Shown here: positions 6,610 to 10,325 of the stretch, piece after piece
How the letters are laid out: every line of letters begins with the position of its first letter
Position numbering within the stretch: position 1 is the first letter of the stretch
The notes under the pieces: model-generated
The model's database searches: none
Told to the model about the DNA's origin: nothing
Seen by the model: the letters and a program-made list of their open reading frames with translations, nothing else
Position numbers and translations under genes: made by a program
NCBI RefSeq assembly: GCF_938039205.1
Contig: NZ_CALHVM010000032.1
Span: 1-10,325, forward strand
Reading direction: 5' to 3'
DNA length: 10,325 nucleotides
Origin: an uncultured Campylobacter sp.
GTDB taxonomy: Bacteria; Campylobacterota; Campylobacteria; Campylobacterales; Campylobacteraceae

Positions 6610-6752
6610 GCGCCAGAGACTTAAATTCGGCCTTGCGTTCGGGTTAAATTGCGTACGTTTAATCCGCATTGCCGATTTTGCAAAACTCTACGAAATAAAA
6701 TTTACGCCGTTTTTTGTACTGGACGGCGACTTAAATCGCGCAAAATCGTAAT
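6602..6752 (+). pseudogene. Possible remnant of a thioredoxin-like gene
   Basis: The plus-strand frame ending at TAA 6750-6752 reads DFAKLYEIKFTPFFVLDGD near its end (6674-6730). The words 'TPFFVLDG' resemble the cis-Pro strand region of thioredoxin-fold proteins (TPTFVLDG-type). One frame over, at 6659-6682, the same bases read FNPHCRFC, a CxxC. A frameshift between them would give a decayed thioredoxin-like C-terminus. There is no start, no ribosome binding site, and the strong terminators just upstream argue against expression. It may be chance. It lies between the convergent hydrolase and permease genes. Confidence 0.25.
6690..6728 (-). terminator. Weak candidate terminator for the MFS permease
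   Basis: CGCCGT (6705-6710) and ACGGCG (6723-6728) form a perfect 6-bp GC-rich stem. It lies 27 bp past the permease stop. On the minus strand TAAATTTTATTT follows, only a partial U-tail. Confidence 0.4.
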
Positions 6753-6755
6753 CCG

Positions 6756-7922
6756 CTAGATAAATTTATAAATCTTTATAAAATAAACTAGGCTCAAAAC
6801 GCAAAACGCCGCCGCGCCCAGCACGACCGCTCCGTAACCCAATGCCCCCGCCAAAAGCGTTCCGAGATAAAACGAAAATATCTGAAATGTCATATTTAGG
6901 CTGCTCTGCACGGCGTATTCGCTAGCGGGTCGCCGTCCCGAGGCACGATGCATCATCATCGTGGAGATTATAGTCGCTTGCGCCATATATACCGCATACG
7001 CCGCGCTCGAAGCAAAAAGTACCGACGTGCGGTCCGTCCAGCCGCCGATAGGTAACCAGATGGCCAGGATGCCTAGCGTCTGCATCGCTACGGCGTATAA
7101 AAAGGCTCTTTTAGCGCCTAGCTTTTTTACCGCAAAGCCCGCCGCGAGCGCACCCGCGAAGCCAAATATCGTGCCATATATGTGCAAGACCTCGCCGATA
7201 TCTTCCAGCTTCCAGCCGATATCTACGAGCATCGGGCTAAGCAGTCCAAACGCCGCGCAGATACCGATAGATTGTACGAAAAGCACGCTAAGCCAAGCCT
7301 TTTTGCCCTTAAAAAAGCCAAACATCGCCCTAAAATCCAGCCCCTCGCCGACGTTTATGCGCTCAGGCTCTTTAAAGAAAGCAAGGCTAAGCAAGGAAAC
7401 CGCTATCAAAGACGTCAAGAATAAATTCGCCTCGCTCCAGCCGAATTTTGCGTAGATTACGAGCGTTAGGCCGTTACCCGATACGTGCCCTATCAATCCG
7501 CCGCTAAGCTTGAGGGCGTTTGTGAAGCTTAAATTCGAGCTGTTTGAAATTTTAATAAAAAATGCGTTAGACGTCATCGTCCAGGTGGCCGAGATAAAGG
7601 CCAAAAGCACCGCTAAAGCGATTACGGCGGGTAAATCGTCGCGCGGATTTAGAAGCGAAACCGCATATAAAATCGCCAAAGTAAGGCACTGAAAGGCTAG
7701 GATAATCTTTTTGTAACCGCCTATTTTTAGCGCTATAGCGTCGATAAACGGCGACCACAAAAAAGCCAAAACCGCGAAAAGTCCAAGCCCTCTAAGCGCG
7801 CCGACGCGCTCTAAACTAAAACCGTCTTGACGCAGGATGCTAACGAGCCCCTCGCCGAAAAATCCGATGCAAATAAACTGCGCGATGCAAAGGCTAAGCA
7901 CAGTTAGCGACCTGTAAAGCAA
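6756..7922 (-). CDS. MFS siderophore permease, RhtX/FptX-like
   Basis: This 388-aa inner-membrane protein has about 12 hydrophobic segments, typical of the major facilitator superfamily. Key features match the RhtX/FptX group, single-protein permeases that carry ferric rhizobactin or pyochelin across the inner membrane in place of an ABC transporter: LFAVLAFLWSPFIDA (48-62) after the second segment, LSFTNALKLSGG (131-142) in the middle, and MMMHRASGRRPASEYAVQSSLN (322-343) late in the protein. The start is TTG 7922, chosen because AAAGGA lies 5 nt upstream. It is convergent with the receptor-hydrolase operon, so it needs its own promoter, which probably lies in the AT-rich sequence above 7925. 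Together with the receptor and the regulator it completes the import path. The MFS call is certain; the siderophore group is likely. Confidence 0.85.
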   Translation of the reverse strand: MLYRSLTVLSLCIAQFICIGFFGEGLVSILRQDGFSLERVGALRGLGLFAVLAFLWSPFIDAIALKIGGYKKIILAFQCLTLAILYAVSLLNPRDDLPAVIALAVLLAFISATWTMTSNAFFIKISNSSNLSFTNALKLSGGLIGHVSGNGLTLVIYAKFGWSEANLFLTSLIAVSLLSLAFFKEPERINVGEGLDFRAMFGFFKGKKAWLSVLFVQSIGICAAFGLLSPMLVDIGWKLEDIGEVLHIYGTIFGFAGALAAGFAVKKLGAKRAFLYAVAMQTLGILAIWLPIGGWTDRTSVLFASSAAYAVYMAQATIISTMMMHRASGRRPASEYAVQSSLNMTFQIFSFYLGTLLAGALGYGAVVLGAAAFCVLSLVYFIKIYKFI

Positions 7923-8196
7923 ATTTATCCTTTAATTTTTTAGTTAGATTATATTTAAATGGATAGACGTTATCAAGAATATTTTGACGTTTGAGGGATA
8001 AATTTTTATATTTTAAGAACTTTTGACAAAAATCGGCCGTATCACCAAAGTACAAAAAATCTAGGCATACGCTCAGATTTGGTGTAACCAGCTCGCACAT
8101 TATATAGCTTGGCATATGTTGGCAAAAAAGGAGCTTATTAAGTATGCTGACTAAAAATTTTGGTAACTTTATATTCGAAATCAAAAACCAATCCAA
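7894..8196 (-). other. Doubtful 100-codon frame between permease and coiled-coil gene
   Basis: This open frame continues in the same reading phase immediately after the TAG of the coiled-coil gene, with TTG as its first possible start, and it ends 29 bp inside the permease gene. No ribosome binding site precedes the TTG or the later internal ATG codons. The translated segment (MCELVTPNLSVCLDFLYFGD..., rich in Phe, Tyr, Lys and Asn) has a plausible protein-like composition, but I do not recognise it. It may be the decayed 3' end of an old gene trapped at the cargo-mobility boundary, or just AT-rich spacer. The same stretch must contain the permease promoter. Confidence 0.25.
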
Positions 8197-9123
8197 CTAA
8201 AAGCCTATCCCCATACCGTCTTTACCGGCTATTTTGCTTTTTATTTCATCCTTTATTTCACTTGGTTCGTCATCTAGTAGCTTACTAAAATTCGGTATTA
8301 AATTGCTTATTTTTGAGATAAAACTAATAACCTTCGTTTTAAAGTTTTCTAATACAGTTAACTTATCCTGTAAATTTTCTATCATTTCGTCTTTAACTTT
8401 TACTTCTCCTTCCAGCTCGGATATTCTTCGATCTTTGCTATTTATAGAAGTTTGTAGTTTAACGATTTGTAGTCGCTTGCTATCATCGTCTTCCTTTAAG
8501 GCATTCTCGCTACTTAGCGACGCCTCCAGCTTTTCGTTTCTTTGTTTCAAAGACTGATTTGTTTTTTCTTTGCTTTCTAGATCTGCATTAGCTTTTTTAA
8601 GCTTGCTTTGCAGGGCATCGCTTTGATCGGCTTTTTGTTTCAGTCCGTCTATTTGCGCTACGTCAGCTTCAATATTTTCTAATCTGCTTTTTAGCTTATT
8701 GTTTTCATCTTCTTTTTGAATTAGCTCGGCTGAGAGATTGCTTATTTGCAAATTTCTATCTTTTATAATATTGTCTTGATTGTTTAGGTTCGCGTTAATC
8801 TCTTTTAGCTTTTTATTCTCTTGGATTAGCTCTTCGTTAGATTGCTCTAGTTTATTATTTTTTGCTATCACTTCACCTTTGTTTAAAAGTTGCCTGGTTA
8901 GTTCCTCTACTTTTTGCTTTAATTCGCTATCCGTAATTATGCTTATACTGTTTTGCATTTGCTCTAAAACCAAATTCGTAAGGTATTCTACGAAGACTTT
9001 ATCGTCCTGGGCTTCTATTCTAAAATATTGTTTTTCCTTTTTTATATACTTATTTGCTTTCTCAACTATGAGTCGCTTTATTTTCTTTTTTAGATCTTGC
9101 TTGTCGTTAAACTCTTTTTTCAT
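8197..9123 (-). CDS. Coiled-coil protein, likely the detached C-terminal part of a Mob/Pre relaxase
   Basis: This 308-aa protein is almost entirely predicted helix. Residues about 85-265 are a long coiled coil rich in Lys, Glu, Gln, Asn, Leu and Ile with heptad-like spacing (LEQSNEELIQENKKLKEI, SKDRRISELEGEVKVKDEMI). A less charged tail (263-290, FKTKVISFISKISNLIPNF) follows. No catalytic motif is seen. It starts inside the end of the relaxase gene (17-nt overlap) with no good ribosome binding site, so translation is probably coupled. The overlap contains an A6 run (9115-9120). With A5 the two frames would join as one protein of about 556 aa, the size and layout of MobV/Pre relaxases, whose C-terminus is a coiled coil for dimerisation and membrane contact. 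It may therefore be a real partner subunit or an artificial split. Its function alone is not known. Confidence 0.75.
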   Translation of the reverse strand: MKKEFNDKQDLKKKIKRLIVEKANKYIKKEKQYFRIEAQDDKVFVEYLTNLVLEQMQNSISIITDSELKQKVEELTRQLLNKGEVIAKNNKLEQSNEELIQENKKLKEINANLNNQDNIIKDRNLQISNLSAELIQKEDENNKLKSRLENIEADVAQIDGLKQKADQSDALQSKLKKANADLESKEKTNQSLKQRNEKLEASLSSENALKEDDDSKRLQIVKLQTSINSKDRRISELEGEVKVKDEMIENLQDKLTVLENFKTKVISFISKISNLIPNFSKLLDDEPSEIKDEIKSKIAGKDGMGIGF

Positions 9124-9868
9124 CTTTGTGCATTTGCTTTAGATTTTTATGTCTTGCCTTGCTACCTATTTCGCCTCTTAGGGCGATGCCGTCAAATGCC
9201 ATACCGCCCATTTCTTGCATACTTCTGCCAAAGTCTTTCGTTACTCCTTTACCATTAAATCTAATGTTTTTATGGTTTTCAAATTGGTAATTCGTAAAAA
9301 TAAGCTGATAATGTTTGGTCTTTTCGTCGTTATGTTCAGCGATTAGCAGACACTTTACGCCGTATTTAGCGCAATAATCGTTTGCGAATCTTCTAACTCT
9401 ATCAAGCGAAACCTGAGCGTTGATAAAATTTGTCTCGGTTTGGTTTAAACCTTCTTTGGGTTCTTTTGACCTTTGAGTACCAAAGCTAATAACTATCTCT
9501 GAAAATCCTACCATGTTTTCTCGCCAATGATTCTTTACTACTCTACCGTTTTTATATGTTTTTGATTGGGCTTCGTAGTCGGCTTTCATTTTTTCGTGGT
9601 ATTTTTTCAAGAGTGCTTTTATATACTTTCTGTCGTTAAATTCCCTATCACCACTAGGCATCTCTCGCATATTGCCGTTATCGTTATATTCGCTAAGCAC
9701 TAGGTATCTATTATTGCGGCTGTTGCCTCTAAGATATCCGATCTTAGAGGCATGCTTAGCCTCTCTAACATTGTGCTCATACCTTATAATAGCCTTTTTG
9801 AGCGTCAAGAATTCGCTTCTTACACAAAGCACTAGGTTGTGTCCGCCTATTTGAAGGGCATTACTCAT
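9107..9868 (-). CDS. MobV/Pre-like relaxase domain (plasmid mobilisation / recombination)
   Basis: This 253-aa protein would nick the element at its oriT and start strand transfer. The best motif is HNDEKTKHYQ at residues 179-188. It matches the metal-binding signature HxDExxPHxH of MobV/Pre relaxases, with Lys for Pro and Gln for the last His, so metal binding may be altered or the family may be a divergent branch. NRYLVLSEYND (53-63) and a C-terminal ALRGEIGSKARHKNLKQMHK also fit the family. MobV proteins are usually 400-500 aa with a coiled-coil tail; here the domain stops at 253 aa and a coiled-coil protein follows with a 17-nt overlap. The ATG at 9868 has AAAGGA 7 nt upstream and lies 34 bp after the HTH gene, so the genes form one operon. 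The family call rests mainly on the HxDE motif and operon layout. Confidence 0.6.
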   Translation of the reverse strand: MSNALQIGGHNLVLCVRSEFLTLKKAIIRYEHNVREAKHASKIGYLRGNSRNNRYLVLSEYNDNGNMREMPSGDREFNDRKYIKALLKKYHEKMKADYEAQSKTYKNGRVVKNHWRENMVGFSEIVISFGTQRSKEPKEGLNQTETNFINAQVSLDRVRRFANDYCAKYGVKCLLIAEHNDEKTKHYQLIFTNYQFENHKNIRFNGKGVTKDFGRSMQEMGGMAFDGIALRGEIGSKARHKNLKQMHKDEKRV

Positions 9869-9902
9869 TTTTGATCCTTTTCTTTATTATCTACTATAGA
9901 AA

Positions 9903-10169
9903 TTAAGAGCATGTTTTAACCCTTTTTTGAAAAATATAAACTGCAATATCCGTTATCGCAAACGCTATGCGAGAATTCTTTGCATCTCCCATTTTGATAT
10001 AACGTGGAATATCCCTGCCCTGCGATATACGAAGATCAAGAGTGGATATACCAATACCAAGAACCGCTGCGGTTTGCTTTCTGTCTAAAACCACATTTCC
10101 TTTATATTGGCTAGATATGTGTTCAAGAAGCGTTTTGTACTCTAGGTCGTTATATAATTCATTAAGCAT
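9903..10169 (-). CDS. Small HTH protein, AlpA/excisionase-like
   Basis: This 88-aa protein contains a winged-helix/MerR-like DNA-binding domain of the AlpA or excisionase type. The key stretch is VLDRKQTAAVLGIGISTLDLRISQ (27-50), a helix-turn-helix with the expected 'Ax-LG-S-STL-R' spacing. RDIPRYIKMGDAKNSRIAFAITDIAVYI (52-79) follows, matching the family's 'P..vklG.r.v.f...dv..wi' wing and helix. Such proteins act as directionality factors for tyrosine integrases and as autoregulators of mobilisation operons. The ATG at 10169 has AAGGAG about 10 nt upstream. It heads the operon HTH, relaxase, coiled coil. The upstream DNA contains repeats that may be its binding sites. The fold call is good; its target is inferred. 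Confidence 0.72.
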   Translation of the reverse strand: MLNELYNDLEYKTLLEHISSQYKGNVVLDRKQTAAVLGIGISTLDLRISQGRDIPRYIKMGDAKNSRIAFAITDIAVYIFQKRVKTCS

Positions 10170-10196
10170 ATTATTTTTCTCCTTCTGCTAAGTTCT

Positions 10197-10232
10197 TACA
10201 TAACTAATTATATGTACTTTTCATTTACTTTT
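10197..10232 (-). promoter_or_regulatory. Promoter and repeat cluster upstream of the mobilisation operon
   Basis: On the minus strand TATAAT (10207-10212) is a perfect -10 box, about 38 bp from the HTH start. It sits inside an inverted repeat TACATA (10197-10202) / TATGTA (10211-10216). Upstream are two copies of TACTTTT (plus strand, 10215-10221 and 10226-10232), exactly 11 bp apart, so on the same helix face. This could be an operator for the HTH protein or part of an oriT. Confidence 0.5.
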
Positions 10233-10273
10233 ATCGTTTTAAGCGGTTTTTGGATATTTTTTGAAAAATTTTT

Positions 10274-10306
10274 AATACCCTATGGTTCCTTGGGGTATTT
10301 TAGAGT
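10274..10306. promoter_or_regulatory. Inverted repeat and right copy of the end-to-end match
   Basis: AATACCC (10274-10280) and GGGTATT (10293-10299) are a perfect 7-bp inverted repeat with a 12-bp spacer. The right arm is also part of GGGTATTTTAGAGT (10293-10306), the reverse complement of 134-147. It lies about 105-135 bp upstream of the HTH start, so it may be a binding site shared by both ends of the element. Confidence 0.5.
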
Positions 10307-10325
10307 AATTGAGAGTAAAAAATTA

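Noticed and set aside
6961..7455. Plus-strand frames inside the permease gene (6961-7455, 7182-7424, 7510-7692)
   Set aside because: They are antisense to a clear 12-segment MFS transporter. Long antisense frames are common in GC-richer codons, and none has recognisable motifs.
8234..9142. Plus-strand frames opposite the coiled-coil gene (8234-8557, 8780-9142), apparently membrane-like
   Set aside because: Reading Lys/Glu/Asn-rich coiled-coil codons in antisense yields Phe/Ser/Leu-rich strings that mimic membrane segments. There is no ribosome binding site or supporting context.

Overview
The codon and base style suggests a Campylobacter of the higher-GC oral group (C. showae / rectus / curvus / concisus type): frequent AAATTT runs, AAGGA ribosome binding sites, GTG and TTG starts, and gcg/ggc-rich genes in an AT-rich background. 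That species guess is inference. The window reads as an integrated or mobilisable element (or a large part of one) carrying an iron-siderophore uptake cassette between two AT-rich mobility modules.

Left module (1-2138, + strand). A non-coding attachment-like region (1-261) holds two copies of a 20-bp repeat built on GGAACAAAT around a 20-nt match to a tRNA 3' end ending in CCA. A tyrosine recombinase follows. It is broken by two compensating one-base frameshifts, the first at a G7 tract. Next is a two-gene toxin-antitoxin operon with an extended -10 promoter and a PIN-domain (VapC-like) toxin. A hairpin-rich non-coding stretch of about 590 bp (2139-2730) follows.

Cargo (2731-7922, visibly more GC-rich). 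A PchR-like AraC regulator (-) is divergent from a FyuA-like TonB-dependent receptor (+), which is followed 8 nt later by an alpha/beta hydrolase. Convergent to these is an MFS permease resembling the RhtX/FptX siderophore transporters (-). Together they look like a complete import path for a siderophore made by another organism: outer-membrane receptor, inner-membrane permease, a possible processing hydrolase and a ligand-responsive activator. No biosynthesis genes are visible. Two intrinsic terminators end the receptor-hydrolase operon. The gap before the permease may hold a thioredoxin-like gene remnant.

Right module (7894-10325, - strand, AT-rich). A small AlpA/excisionase-like HTH protein is followed by a MobV/Pre-like relaxase domain and a coiled-coil protein whose start overlaps the relaxase end by 17 nt at an A6 tract. 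Removing one A would fuse these two into a single protein of about 556 aa with the usual Mob/Pre layout. A doubtful 100-codon frame lies between this operon and the permease.

The two ends also share an inverted 14-bp match (134-147 and 10293-10306), in the upstream regions of the integrase and of the HTH gene, so they may share a regulator. The main points of interest are the siderophore cassette carried as mobile cargo, the attachment-site architecture, and homopolymer-associated frame breaks in both mobility genes.
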